Shown here in pieces: positions 1-9,016 of a stretch of 64,000 bases of DNA. Source of the stretch: Chitinophagaceae bacterium. Lineage in GTDB: Bacteria; Bacteroidota; Bacteroidia; Chitinophagales; Chitinophagaceae. The notes below the pieces were generated by a model. The model made no database searches, was not told the DNA's origin, and saw only the letters and a list, made by a program, of their open reading frames with translations. The stretch lies in assembly GCA_013140985.1 (NCBI GenBank), contig JABFRU010000040.1:29514-93513 (forward strand), in the 5' to 3' direction. Position 1 is the first letter of the stretch, and each line of letters starts with the position of its first letter. Made by a program: the position numbers and the translations under genes.

Positions 1-506
1 TTGTACAACAAACCGGTAGCGAGGTAATGCAGTATCTCATTCTCCCGGGGAGAAAGGACATCTATAACACCGGTTGCTTTATTTGTCCGTAAATGGTTGA
101 TCACTTTTCTGGCGATCTGTGTACTCATAGGAGATCCGCCTTCATGTAATTCCAGTAATGATTCAGTGATCTTGCCCAATGGGGTTTTCTTCAGGAGATA
201 ACCACTTGCGCCGGCATTCAATGCTTCAAATACCTTTTCATCATCCTCATAAATAGTGAACATGATGAACTGGCTTTGCGGGCATAATGATTTTACTTTT
301 TTGATACATTCAATTCCATTCATGCCCGGCAGATTGATATCCATGATAACGATATCCGGTTGCCATGCCGGCAATTCTTCCGTTGCTTTTTCTGCATCGG
401 TAAAAGCAGCCAGCACTTCAAAACGTTCATCCAATGTAAGCAGGCTGGTCATGCCGTCTCTTACTTCTTTCAGGTCTTCTACTATACAAACCTTAATACC
501 TTTCAT
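1..506 (-). CDS. LuxR/NarL-family response regulator (C-terminus cut by window edge)
   Basis: A response regulator read on the minus strand; its C-terminal end lies outside the window, leaving about 168 residues. The receiver domain shows the acidic pair near residues 10-11, the phospho-acceptor Asp56 in IVIMDINLPG, and the conserved Lys in SGYLLKK near residue 106. A LuxR-type helix-turn-helix begins with VLSPRENEILHYL just before the edge. The start at 504-506 lies 45 bp downstream of the sensor kinase stop, so the two genes form a two-component pair transcribed together. It is closely similar to the orphan regulator at 53434-54075, especially in the segment ending STQIARKV. Targets cannot be inferred from the sequence. 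Confidence 0.93.
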   Translation of the reverse strand, partial: MKGIKVCIVEDLKEVRDGMTSLLTLDERFEVLAAFTDAEKATEELPAWQPDIVIMDINLPGMNGIECIKKVKSLCPQSQFIMFTIYEDDEKVFEALNAGASGYLLKKTPLGKITESLLELHEGGSPMSTQIARKVINHLRTNKATGVIDVLSPRENEILHYLATGLLY

Positions 507-551
507 GTGATAAATGTAGGTTGCTTTGCTCTTCTTACAATATAACAAAAG

Positions 552-3509
552 TTATAGGGGTAAGGGGATCTTCATTTTTACAATTACCCCATTGTTGTTC
601 ATTATATCAAGGCTGCCGTTCACAGACTCAATGCGTTTCTTCATATTACGCAAACCATTTCCATTATTTTTTTCTCTTGCAAAACCTTTGCCGTCATCTT
701 TGATCGTAACTGCCAAGGAATCATTGATAACAAAATCGATCGTTACTTTTTTGGCACCGGCATGTTTGATGATATTATGCAGGCTTTCTTTTATAGTAAG
801 AAAAATATTCCGCCTGATCTCGCCGCTCACAAACAGTGAAGGAATAGTTCCGGGAAGATGTGTTTCGCAGGCTAACTGGTTTTCGTGGCAATATTCCATG
901 GCATAGGAACGGGTATAAAAAATAAGATCTTCCAGCGTATCATTCTTTTCATTCATGGCCCAGATGATCTCGTTCATCTTTTGCATCAGTTCATTGGAGT
1001 TGGTAACAATTTTTTCAGAATCATCTTTTGTTACATCGCTAAAGCTATTGCGTTTCACTTTTTCACTGAGGAAGCGAATCGTGGATAAGCCGGCGCCGAG
1101 ATCGTCATGCATATCTGATGCGATCCTTGTTCTTTCTTTTTCAATGGCCTGTTGTTTTTCCAGCAAGGTCTTTTGCTTTTCCAATTTTCTGCGATAATAA
1201 AAACGAATAGCTGTGATCAATAAACCAATTCCTAAAATACCAATACCGGTACGGAACCACCATGTCTGCCACCAGGGAGGAAGAATGGAAAATGAAAATT
1301 CAATTTCTTTAGATGAATAAGCAGTAGAAGGAAAAAATGCTTTTACCTGCAGGGTGTAATTACCGGGAGAAAGGTTCAGGAGACTGATATCTGCAAGCGT
1401 TGTTGTATCACTCCATTCTTTATGGCCGCTTCCGGATAAGAGATAGCTGTATTTTATTTGTTTTTCATCAATAAAAGATGGCGCCGCAACGCTGAAAGTA
1501 ATATTTCGCTGGCGGTAATTCAATCGCAGTACCGATGGAGTGAGTGCAATAGATCTCCCGTTTATTTTTATTTCTTCAAGTAATAATTGTGGTGCCGGTA
1601 TATTTTCTATTTCGGTCACAGGTTCTGCCTGTAAAATATCACCATTAGTGGTCCAGGCAAATGCATTGTTAAGGCCATCCGTCCAAACATAATTTATATA
1701 GGTAAAAGTATTGTTGCTTTTAGTGATGTTTTCCAATTGGTAATTTTCTTTTGTTTTGATCAGCCTGTCCAAACCGGTCTGGGTGCCGATAATGATATTG
1801 TTATTCCTGTCACACGCAAGCGATGTAACAAAATTGTCCGTTAATCCATCCTGTGTTTGAAAATGCCAGACCTTCTTTAGTTGATTGTTCTTGTATTTGA
1901 ATCCCATAAGCCCTTTATAACGGGTGCCTACCCAAATGATCCCGTTATGATCAAATACCATTGATCGGGGGGATCCTCCTTCAAATTCATTAATGAAGAC
2001 AGCTTCTTTTTTAAGATAGTTGTTGGCTGTTTCGGGGTGCGGGGTGAACATCATTAATCCATCATAACGACTGATCACCCATAAACGATCGTTTTTATCA
2101 ATATGTATTCCTTCTACAAGATCATTACGAATCAGTGGGTATTTAAACAGTAGCTGGTCGTCATGCATTACATAAAGATGCCTGGTCTCAAACAGGATAA
2201 TATTGCCGTATTTATCAGTTACGGAAAGCCCGCCAAACGCAGCTGTATCAGGAAGACTGGCTATTTTTCTGAAACGCAGAATAGATTCATTCTCTTTTGG
2301 TGTTGCGGCTATGTAAAGGTTATGAGGATCTGAAGCGTAAAAATTTTTTTTACCGGGATGAAGAAAATATGCTTCAAAGGAGGGAGAAACAGTATAAGTT
2401 CTGCTGCCGGAATCAGTCTGAAAGATCATTTGTCCGTTCCACATTAACAACCACCATGAAACCGGTGTGATACCACTGACCGATCTTATCCCTGAACGAT
2501 TATTGCTGAAAGGAGAGGATAACGTTTGAAATTTTGTACCGGGTAGTTTATACACACCGTTACCATCATGACATACCCAAAGCACATCTTCTCTATCAAT
2601 AAAAAAATTCAGTACCTGGTTTGCTGGTAGTTCGGGCGAAGAAATATGTTGTACTGTTCCATCTTTGCGATAATGAAGGATCTGGCTGTTTGATAAGGAA
2701 AGTAGGAATTCATTCTGGCTGTTAAAATTTATAACACCGCCAGGTAATGATGTGCCGGTTTTTGAAGGCAGGTTGGGCTTTGCAAACACCAATTTTCCTT
2801 TTTGCAGGGCCACTGAATCCAATAGCGCTATGGTTTTATCGGTACTCAACCAGATGCGGCTATTATGATCAGTTCTCAGGGAGTAAATATAGATGTCAGG
2901 GAGTGCATCTGTGATACCCCCCCTTTTTTTATCATAAAGAAAAAGGCCGTTATGTTTTCTCAGATCATTTGTCGTGAAAATGAGAAAGTCCTTGTGTTCA
3001 ATAATATTTCCGAGATAGACGGCGGGAATGTTTTGTCCCGGTATGATCGCATTGAGTTTTGTGATAGCAGTACTGCTTACTTTATATAAACCGTCATCTG
3101 TTGTAGCATATACATTTCCGTCGTTGCTTTTTAAAAACTGGTTGATGACCGGGCACAGACCTTTTGCAATTGCCAGTTCTTTCATCTGGCCGTGTACTAA
3201 TACATTTAAACCACAGGTATTAGCAGCTACAAGTAATGAATCTTCTCCTACTTCTAATACATCATTTACAAGGTCGGCCAACAACCCATTCTGTGTAGTA
3301 TAGTTTTTAAACCGGGCGCCATCATATACGCTCAATCCCCCATAGGTGGTAAAATACATTCTTCCTTTACTATCCTGGTAAGCTTTGCGAACACGACTGT
3401 TGATCAAACCATCTTTGGGAGTATAATGAACAAAAGGATATTGCTGCGCAGCTACTACGGCGCATACCAATAAATATACATTCAGCAACAATGCTTTCCT
3501 GTATTGCAT
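552..3509 (-). CDS. Two-component sensor histidine kinase with beta-propeller repeats and Y_Y_Y domain
   Basis: A 985-residue membrane sensor kinase. A signal peptide occupies about residues 1-21. It is followed by two-component-regulator propeller repeats (for example GLINSRVRKAYQDSKGRMYF near residue 35 and GLLADLVNDV), then a Y_Y_Y-type Ig fold around residues 690-745 ending near the WW-rich PPWWQTWWF, and a transmembrane helix at about 749-770. The cytoplasmic part has a HisKA_3 helix with the phospho-acceptor His near residue 800 (SDMHDDLGAGLS), then a HATPase domain with the N box around 911 (KESLHNIIKHAG) and the G box DDGKGF. In Bacteroidota, periplasmic propeller/Y_Y_Y sensors often detect glycans or other extracellular cues, but these are usually hybrid proteins. 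This one instead hands phosphate to the separate downstream LuxR-type regulator. The ligand is unknown. Confidence 0.93.
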   Translation of the reverse strand: MQYRKALLLNVYLLVCAVVAAQQYPFVHYTPKDGLINSRVRKAYQDSKGRMYFTTYGGLSVYDGARFKNYTTQNGLLADLVNDVLEVGEDSLLVAANTCGLNVLVHGQMKELAIAKGLCPVINQFLKSNDGNVYATTDDGLYKVSSTAITKLNAIIPGQNIPAVYLGNIIEHKDFLIFTTNDLRKHNGLFLYDKKRGGITDALPDIYIYSLRTDHNSRIWLSTDKTIALLDSVALQKGKLVFAKPNLPSKTGTSLPGGVINFNSQNEFLLSLSNSQILHYRKDGTVQHISSPELPANQVLNFFIDREDVLWVCHDGNGVYKLPGTKFQTLSSPFSNNRSGIRSVSGITPVSWWLLMWNGQMIFQTDSGSRTYTVSPSFEAYFLHPGKKNFYASDPHNLYIAATPKENESILRFRKIASLPDTAAFGGLSVTDKYGNIILFETRHLYVMHDDQLLFKYPLIRNDLVEGIHIDKNDRLWVISRYDGLMMFTPHPETANNYLKKEAVFINEFEGGSPRSMVFDHNGIIWVGTRYKGLMGFKYKNNQLKKVWHFQTQDGLTDNFVTSLACDRNNNIIIGTQTGLDRLIKTKENYQLENITKSNNTFTYINYVWTDGLNNAFAWTTNGDILQAEPVTEIENIPAPQLLLEEIKINGRSIALTPSVLRLNYRQRNITFSVAAPSFIDEKQIKYSYLLSGSGHKEWSDTTTLADISLLNLSPGNYTLQVKAFFPSTAYSSKEIEFSFSILPPWWQTWWFRTGIGILGIGLLITAIRFYYRRKLEKQKTLLEKQQAIEKERTRIASDMHDDLGAGLSTIRFLSEKVKRNSFSDVTKDDSEKIVTNSNELMQKMNEIIWAMNEKNDTLEDLIFYTRSYAMEYCHENQLACETHLPGTIPSLFVSGEIRRNIFLTIKESLHNIIKHAGAKKVTIDFVINDSLAVTIKDDGKGFAREKNNGNGLRNMKKRIESVNGSLDIMNNNGVIVKMKIPLPL

Positions 3510-3581
3510 ATTTAAATATAAGATTTTGGAATTTTGATTTTAGATTTCTCCCGGGTGTAAGGGTCTGCCGTATATGGTTAG

Positions 3582-3597
3582 CCCTATGATCTTAGGG
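3582..3597. promoter_or_regulatory. Dyad CCCTA-N6-TAGGG upstream of the sensor kinase
   Basis: A perfect 5-bp inverted repeat with a 6-bp spacer lies about 73-88 bp upstream of the kinase start. A T-run follows it on neither strand, so it does not look like a terminator. It could be an operator for the adjacent NarL-type regulator; this is inference only. Confidence 0.3.
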
Positions 3598-3629
3598 TTC
3601 CAATCAAAAAACAAAAAAATAGAAGATAA

Positions 3630-4385
3630 TTATGCTTTGACAGGAACACTATGCACCGCATCACTCATTTCCTTGATCAATGATGCATCTTTTTCAATAG
3701 CATTACCTACAACGATCACATCGGCGCCGGCTTTGCAATTGAGATAGGCTTTTTCAGGTAGAATAATACCGCCGCCGATGATCAACGGGGCTTCAATATG
3801 ATCGGCCACTGCTTTGATCATACTTTCTGTGATAGGCCGTTTTGCGCCGCTGCCTGCATCCATATAAATTAATTTCATACCCAGCATTTCACCGGCCATC
3901 GCTGTACACATCGCTATTTCATTTTTATCAGCAGGTACCGGAGCTGCATTGCTGATATAAGAAACAGTGGTAGGAGCGCCGCCGTCAATTACTATATAAC
4001 CCGTGGGCATTATTTCAAGACCGCTTTGTCTAACAAATGGGGCAGATACGACATGCTGCCCGATCAATAATTCAGGATTACGACCGGATATCAAAGAAAG
4101 ATATAGTAATGCATCAGCATACTTGCTTACTTGTGACGGGCTACCGGGAAAAAGAATAACGGGGATATCGCAACCCTGCTTGATATGCTGCACACATTCG
4201 TCAAGGTGATTGGAGATGACAAGGCTACCGCCGACCAGTAAATAGTCAACCTTAGCTGAGACAGAAAGCTCAACCAACTCATCCAGCACAGCCGTATTCA
4301 CCTTATCAGGGTCAATCAATACAGCAAAGGATTTCTTCCCTTGCTTTTTCTTCTGTGCCAATCCATTATAAATTACTGACTTCAT
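3630..4385 (-). CDS. Geranylgeranylglyceryl phosphate synthase-like prenyltransferase (PcrB/GGGPS family)
   Basis: A 251-residue TIM-barrel protein of the GGGP synthase family. These enzymes join sn-glycerol-1-phosphate to a polyprenyl diphosphate, the first ether-lipid step of archaea; group II members also occur in Bacteroidota. Supporting motifs are the N-terminal VLIDPDKV, the strand segments YLLVGGSL and VILFPGSPSQVS, the central IDGGAPTTVSYISN region, the MDAGSGAK segment, and the C-terminal phosphate-binding IIGGGI followed by GADVIVVGNAIEKD. The length fits the family. It is probably a single-gene unit upstream of, and on the same strand as, the sensor kinase, 120 bp away. Substrate chain length and the physiological product cannot be read from the sequence. 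It might instead make another prenyl-glycerol compound. Confidence 0.9.
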   Translation of the reverse strand: MKSVIYNGLAQKKKQGKKSFAVLIDPDKVNTAVLDELVELSVSAKVDYLLVGGSLVISNHLDECVQHIKQGCDIPVILFPGSPSQVSKYADALLYLSLISGRNPELLIGQHVVSAPFVRQSGLEIMPTGYIVIDGGAPTTVSYISNAAPVPADKNEIAMCTAMAGEMLGMKLIYMDAGSGAKRPITESMIKAVADHIEAPLIIGGGIILPEKAYLNCKAGADVIVVGNAIEKDASLIKEMSDAVHSVPVKA

Positions 4386-4499
4386 CCGTTACTGGTTAAT
4401 GGTATATGCAAAAATGCGAAAAACTTCCGGTATTGCCCACTTGAAAACTAAACAGTCTTTTTTACAAATCATTTGTAACTTCCTATTAAAGCCAATTAT

Positions 4500-4949
4500 A
4501 TGCGAATCATATTCTCCTTTATTGCTTCACTGATCATTTTCTCCTGTAATAACTCTTCCAAAACAAAGGAGGATATAAAAGATACGGCTGAAAAGGCGAT
4601 ACAGATGCCTCAACAACCGGCCTCACCAGATACTATTTTTTATGGATCAGGTACCGAACCCTTCTGGTCCGTTTATGTGATCAAAGGCAGAAAAATTGTT
4701 TTTCATCCTGCAGAAGGAGCCGATGTGGAAGTACCCTGGGTAAATGCTTTCCTATCACTTGATACCTGGACCAGGGAGTATAACTCTTCAGGTAATGGCA
4801 ATAGCATTGCTCTGAAGATTATGAAAAAAGATTGCAGTGATGGAATGAGTGAACGGGTGCATGCTTACGAAGTATTATTGACGGTGAACCAAAAAAAATA
4901 CACGGGTTGTGGTAATGACAAACCTGCAAGCATGGGTAATGAGGAATAA
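4500..4949 (+). CDS. Small lipoprotein with GTEPFW motif
   Basis: A 149-residue protein with a lipoprotein signal: a hydrophobic stretch SFIASLIIFSC puts the lipidated Cys near residue 16, followed by a polar Ser/Lys-rich linker to about residue 45. The mature domain starts with DTIFYGSGTEPFWSVYV. The (G/N)xEPFW(S/R) signature occurs in a group of bacterial lipoproteins related to COG3650 and often found with HslJ/META-type domains. Two cysteines (KDCSDGM and TGCGND) may form a disulfide. It stands alone, divergent from the GGGP synthase, whose start is about 115 bp away. The molecular role is unknown; a cell-envelope location is inferred from the lipobox. Confidence 0.75.
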   Translation: MRIIFSFIASLIIFSCNNSSKTKEDIKDTAEKAIQMPQQPASPDTIFYGSGTEPFWSVYVIKGRKIVFHPAEGADVEVPWVNAFLSLDTWTREYNSSGNGNSIALKIMKKDCSDGMSERVHAYEVLLTVNQKKYTGCGNDKPASMGNEE

Positions 4950-5111
4950 CAATATTTTTCTTACGTTACTAATAAACGAAAATGGGATGGGTCTGTTATC
5001 ATTGCCTGATTGTTACCCCGATTGATCCGTTGGAAGTCTTTACTGTCAAGCATTACAGCAGATGGCCATTACCATATCCCTGTACGATCATGGGTGGAGT
5101 GCCATAAAATC

Positions 5112-5137
5112 CTTGCCTGCTTTGCCTTTCAGGCAAG
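5112..5137 (+). terminator. Possible terminator hairpin after the 4500-4949 lipoprotein gene
   Basis: Stem CTTGCCTG (5112-5119) pairs with CAGGCAAG (5130-5137) across a 10-nt loop. The T-run begins 14 nt later, farther than in a textbook terminator, and the hairpin lies 160 bp after the stop codon. Confidence 0.35.
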
Positions 5138-5270
5138 TGTTTGAGAGGCCTTATTTTTTTAGTGCAGCGAAATTAATTTTCCAAAAAAAATTTATCAATT
5201 AAAGACATACTTGTTGTGCAAAAATCCCCTGATGCACTACAGGCTTGCATTACCCGATTTTAAACAACCC

Positions 5271-5290
5271 TTATCCACAAATGTGAATAT
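5271..5290. promoter_or_regulatory. DnaA-box-like dyad upstream of nrdJ
   Basis: TTATCCACA at 5271-5279 matches the 9-mer DnaA-box consensus exactly. It is followed after two bases by TGTGAATAT, a one-mismatch copy in opposite orientation. The site is about 85-105 bp before the ribonucleotide reductase start. DnaA control of ribonucleotide reductase is known for E. coli nrdAB; for this gene it is inference. Confidence 0.45.
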
Positions 5291-5374
5291 CTCTGACTAT
5301 GAATTACAGATACTTAAAAATACTTTCGTTACGGACGTTAACAGTTACTTAACCCGACAAATTCTTTCTTAGTT

Positions 5375-8300
5375 ATGGCTACCAAAACCCGGGCATCCGC
5401 CAAGAGCGGCTTGCAGTTTTCACGTCGCTTTACCCGGCCGGACGTGAATGTATTTGATCAATTTGAGTACGACTACCGCACTTCCGTTATTCGCAATCCT
5501 ACAGGCGAAGTGGTGTTCGAAATGAACAATGTGGAAGTGCCCAAACAATGGAGTCAGATCGCTACAGATATTCTCGCACAAAAATATTTTCGTAAAGCCG
5601 GCGTGCCTCAACCAGATGGAAGTTTGGGAAGAGAAACCTCTGCCAAACAAGTAGCTCATCGTCTTGCCAATTGCTGGAGAGTATGGGGTGAACGCTATGG
5701 TTACTTCGCATCAGAAAATGATGCACAAATCTTTTACGAAGAGTTAGTGTATTCTATATTGAATCAAATGTGTGTGCCGAATAGCCCGCAGTGGTTTAAT
5801 ACAGGCTTATATGAAAGCTATGGTATTGCCGGAAAGCCCCAGGGTCATTATTATGTTGATCAGGCGGACGGGCAATTAAAGAAATCCCAGAATGCATATG
5901 AACGTCCGCAACCCCATGCTTGTTTTATCCTGAGTGTAAATGATGACCTGGTGAATGAAGGTGGCATCATGGATCTCTGGGTCAGAGAAGCAAGGATATT
6001 TAAATATGGTTCCGGCGTAGGCACTAACTATTCTAATCTTCGTGGCGCCGGTGAAAAATTAAGTGGTGGCGGTACATCATCTGGTTTGATGAGCTTCTTA
6101 AAAATAGGTGACAGGGCTGCCGGTGCTATTAAATCAGGCGGTACAACAAGAAGAGCTGCTAAAATGGTTTGTCTGGATCTCGATCATCCTGAGATCGTTG
6201 ATTTCATCAACTGGAAAGTAGAAGAAGAAAAGAAAGTAGGGGCATTGATCGCTGCGGGTTATCCTTCCGGTTATGAAGACGAAGCATACAGAACAGTAAG
6301 CGGTCAAAATTCCAATAACTCTATTCGTATCCCTAATTCATTCTTCCAGGTATTGGAAGAAGATGGCGATTGGGAATTGAAAGGAAGAATGGATGGACGA
6401 GTGATGAAAAAAGTTCCTGCCCGTGAATTATGGAATCAAATTTCTTATGCTGCATGGCGTTGCGCTGATCCGGGTACACAATATAACACTACCATCAACG
6501 AATGGCATACTTGTCCCGAAGGTGGTGAGATAAGAGCCTCCAATCCCTGCTCGGAATATATGTTCCTTGATAATACTGCTTGTAATCTGGCATCAGCCAA
6601 CCTGATGAAATTTTATGATGCAGAGAAAAATATATTTGATGTAGAAGGTTATGAATACAACTGTCGTTTATGGACCGTTGTACTGGAAGTCTCTGTATTG
6701 ATGGCGCAGTTCCCATCAAAAGAAGTGGCGCAACTGAGTTATGAATACAGGACATTAGGACTAGGTTATGCTAATCTCGGTACTATGCTGATGGTTAGCG
6801 GTATTCCTTATGACAGTGAAGAAGCAAGAGGAATTGCCGGAGCCATCACTGCTATCATGACCGGTATTTCTTATAAAACATCTGCAGAAATGGCGAAGGC
6901 TCTCGGGACTTTTCCAAGATATCAAGAGAACAAAGCTCATATGATGAGAGTGATGAGAAATCATCGCCTCGCTGCTTATGATGCAGATGAATATGAGAAC
7001 CTGAGCCTGAAACCACAGGGTATCAAAGCACAACACTGCCCTGATTATTTATTAAAAGCTGCCTGCAAAGCATGGGATGATGCAGTGGAAATGGGGGAGA
7101 AGTATGGCTACCGCAATGCACAGGCAACTGTTATTGCACCCACAGGAACGATCGGCTTAGTGATGGATTGTGATACTACTGGCGTAGAACCAGATTTTGC
7201 ATTGGTGAAATTCAAAAAATTATCCGGTGGCGGTTATTTCAAGATCATCAACCAGTCGGTGCCGGCTGCATTGAAAAACCTGGGTTATTCTGAAAAAGAA
7301 TCAGAAGCGATCATTAAATATGCAACAGGTTCTGCTTCTTTTGCCGGTGCTCCTTTTATAAACCACCAGTCATTAAGTGAAAAAGGATTTATTGCCGATG
7401 AAATAAAAAGACTGGATGCAGCAGCCGGAACTGCATTTGAAATTGGATTTATTTTCAATAAATATACTTTAGGGGAAGAATGCCTGCAAAGACTTGGATT
7501 CACTCCTGAACAATACAACGATTTCGAATGGAGTTTACTCGAAGCGCTTGGTTTTACCGATGAACAAATTGAAGCCGCCAATGATTATGTATGCGGAACG
7601 ATGATGCTGGAAGGAGCTCCGTTATTGAAAGATGAACATTTGCCCGTTTTTGACTGTGCCAATAAATGTGGCCAGAAAGGCCAGCGTTATATCCATGCCC
7701 ATGGACATATCCGCATGATGGGAGCCACACAGCCTTTTATCAGCGGCGCTATTTCCAAAACGATCAATCTTCCGCATGAAGCAAAAGTGGAAGAAATTGC
7801 AGATGCCTATTTACTTAGTTGGAAACTAGGATTAAAAGCAAATGCATTGTACCGGGATGGTTCTAAGCTGAGCCAGCCACTTAGTAATAAATCTGACAAA
7901 AAGAAGAAGTCAGAAGACGGAAGTCAGAAGTCTGAAGAAGTTGCGATCAATGATCAACCTGCGGAATCAAACATTGTTGATCTCGGCAAATTGACTGTAG
8001 AGGAACTTTTAGAGGAGGTTCAGAAAAGAGTACAGGCATCTCCTGACACCAAACTGAAAAGAAAGCTGGCCAGCATTGTTGAACGCCGTTCATTGCCGGC
8101 CAAGCGTCGTGGCTTTACACAAAAAGCAAAGATCAACGGACAGGCCGTATTCCTGAGAACGGGTGAATATGCCGATGGTACATTGGGAGAAATATTCATT
8201 GACATGGCGAAAGAAGGCGCTACGATGCGCAGCATGATGAACTGTTTTGCCATTTCTGTTTCTATTGGTATGCAGTATGGTGTTCCGCTGGAAGAGTTCG

Positions 8301-8755
8301 TTGATAAATTTGCTTTCACCAAATTCGATCCTTCAGGATTTGTAGAGCACCCGAATATCAAGTCAACTACTTCTATTGTTGATTTTATCTTCAGGGTTCT
8401 TGGTTATGAATATTTAGGAAGAACAGATCTTGTACATGTATTGGATAAACCTGAAGTGATGAATACCGGCGCTGATGATTGGGAGGAAGTTCCTTCCAAT
8501 CCGCTGGAATATGTAGAACCAGAATTATCCAGTGTTCGCATCACTCCATCATCGGGAACGATCGCACCGCAGCCGGTAAAAAATCAAAGAGCCGCACAAA
8601 CAGTAAAAGCTGACAGTGGTTTGGATGCATTAAGCGCTGCTACGAAAAGTATGCAAAGTGATGCACCCGCCTGTAACGTTTGCGGGCACATTATGATGCG
8701 AAGCGGCACTTGTTATAAATGCCTGAATTGTGGCAACCAGGGTGGTTGCAGCTAG
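5375..8755 (+). CDS. nrdJ: Adenosylcobalamin-dependent (class II) ribonucleoside-diphosphate reductase
   Basis: A 1126-residue class II ribonucleotide reductase, which converts ribonucleotides to deoxyribonucleotides using an adenosylcobalamin-derived radical and therefore works with or without oxygen. Visible landmarks are PNSPQWFN near residue 135, the first redox Cys in QPHACFILS near 184, the catalytic NPCSE loop near 389-393 (thiyl Cys and Glu), and APTGTIG near 587-593. A Lys/Ser/Glu-rich linker spans about 838-865, then a TSCPD-type domain (FLRTGEYADGTLGEIFID), and finally a Cys-rich tail with CNVC, CYKC and CGNQGGC (about 1100-1126) that probably relays electrons from thioredoxin. The start follows an AT-rich leader without a Shine-Dalgarno sequence. 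The linker DNA (7908-7937) is made of AAGTCAGAAG-type words like those in intergenic hairpins elsewhere in this window. Cofactor supply fits the adenosyltransferase gene at 40857-41417. Confidence 0.97.
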   Translation: MATKTRASAKSGLQFSRRFTRPDVNVFDQFEYDYRTSVIRNPTGEVVFEMNNVEVPKQWSQIATDILAQKYFRKAGVPQPDGSLGRETSAKQVAHRLANCWRVWGERYGYFASENDAQIFYEELVYSILNQMCVPNSPQWFNTGLYESYGIAGKPQGHYYVDQADGQLKKSQNAYERPQPHACFILSVNDDLVNEGGIMDLWVREARIFKYGSGVGTNYSNLRGAGEKLSGGGTSSGLMSFLKIGDRAAGAIKSGGTTRRAAKMVCLDLDHPEIVDFINWKVEEEKKVGALIAAGYPSGYEDEAYRTVSGQNSNNSIRIPNSFFQVLEEDGDWELKGRMDGRVMKKVPARELWNQISYAAWRCADPGTQYNTTINEWHTCPEGGEIRASNPCSEYMFLDNTACNLASANLMKFYDAEKNIFDVEGYEYNCRLWTVVLEVSVLMAQFPSKEVAQLSYEYRTLGLGYANLGTMLMVSGIPYDSEEARGIAGAITAIMTGISYKTSAEMAKALGTFPRYQENKAHMMRVMRNHRLAAYDADEYENLSLKPQGIKAQHCPDYLLKAACKAWDDAVEMGEKYGYRNAQATVIAPTGTIGLVMDCDTTGVEPDFALVKFKKLSGGGYFKIINQSVPAALKNLGYSEKESEAIIKYATGSASFAGAPFINHQSLSEKGFIADEIKRLDAAAGTAFEIGFIFNKYTLGEECLQRLGFTPEQYNDFEWSLLEALGFTDEQIEAANDYVCGTMMLEGAPLLKDEHLPVFDCANKCGQKGQRYIHAHGHIRMMGATQPFISGAISKTINLPHEAKVEEIADAYLLSWKLGLKANALYRDGSKLSQPLSNKSDKKKKSEDGSQKSEEVAINDQPAESNIVDLGKLTVEELLEEVQKRVQASPDTKLKRKLASIVERRSLPAKRRGFTQKAKINGQAVFLRTGEYADGTLGEIFIDMAKEGATMRSMMNCFAISVSIGMQYGVPLEEFVDKFAFTKFDPSGFVEHPNIKSTTSIVDFIFRVLGYEYLGRTDLVHVLDKPEVMNTGADDWEEVPSNPLEYVEPELSSVRITPSSGTIAPQPVKNQRAAQTVKADSGLDALSAATKSMQSDAPACNVCGHIMMRSGTCYKCLNCGNQGGCS

Positions 8756-8766
8756 CCTCACCCCGG

Positions 8767-8786
8767 CCCTCTCCTAACGGAGAGGG
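8767..8786 (+). terminator. Hairpin just after nrdJ
   Basis: A perfect 8-bp stem, CCCTCTCC/GGAGAGGG, with a TAAC loop starts 11 bp after the nrdJ stop. An A-run rather than a T-run follows, so it may protect the mRNA 3' end or be a dispersed repeat rather than a strict intrinsic terminator. Confidence 0.45.
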
Positions 8787-8836
8787 AGAAAAATGTTTGG
8801 ACTGAAAAACCAAATAAAGAAAGTACCCATTAAGTT

Positions 8837-8860
8837 CATCCCGGTCATAGTGCCGGGATG
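8837..8860 (+). terminator. Second hairpin after nrdJ with short T-rich tail
   Basis: CATCCCGG (8837-8844) pairs perfectly with CCGGGATG (8853-8860) across an 8-nt loop and is followed by TTTGCTTTAA. This is the more terminator-like of the two hairpins downstream of nrdJ. Between it and the next gene (8861-9016) I see nothing else recognisable. Confidence 0.5.
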
Positions 8861-9016
8861 TTTGCTTTAAGAACAACACTAAGAGCTTTTATTTATTCTT
8901 TTCAGATATTTTACGAGTAATCAATAGGAATACAACGAAGAAGGGCTGAATTAGTCTTTTAGTTCTATTGAATGGCCGGGTATTTGCGTCTATTTTCACC
9001 ACTTAATCTGCTAACT

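Larger units (their letters stand above)
4950..5374. promoter_or_regulatory. 425-bp non-coding region upstream of nrdJ
   Basis: No convincing coding sequence is present. It contains a perfect 8-bp hairpin (CTTGCCTG/CAGGCAAG, 5112-5137) followed about 14 bp later by a T-rich stretch at 5151-5160, which may terminate the lipoprotein transcript. It also holds a DnaA-box-like dyad at 5271-5290. No cobalamin-riboswitch B12 box and no NrdR-box pair were recognised. Confidence 0.55.

Noticed and set aside
5271..5290. Replication origin suggested by the DnaA box
   Set aside because: Only one exact box and one imperfect partner, no dnaA/dnaN or AT-rich unwinding cluster nearby; promoter control is a better reading.
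5160..5374. Cobalamin riboswitch before the B12-dependent reductase
   Set aside because: Looked for because of the cofactor, but no B12-box-like sequence or its surrounding stem order could be found.
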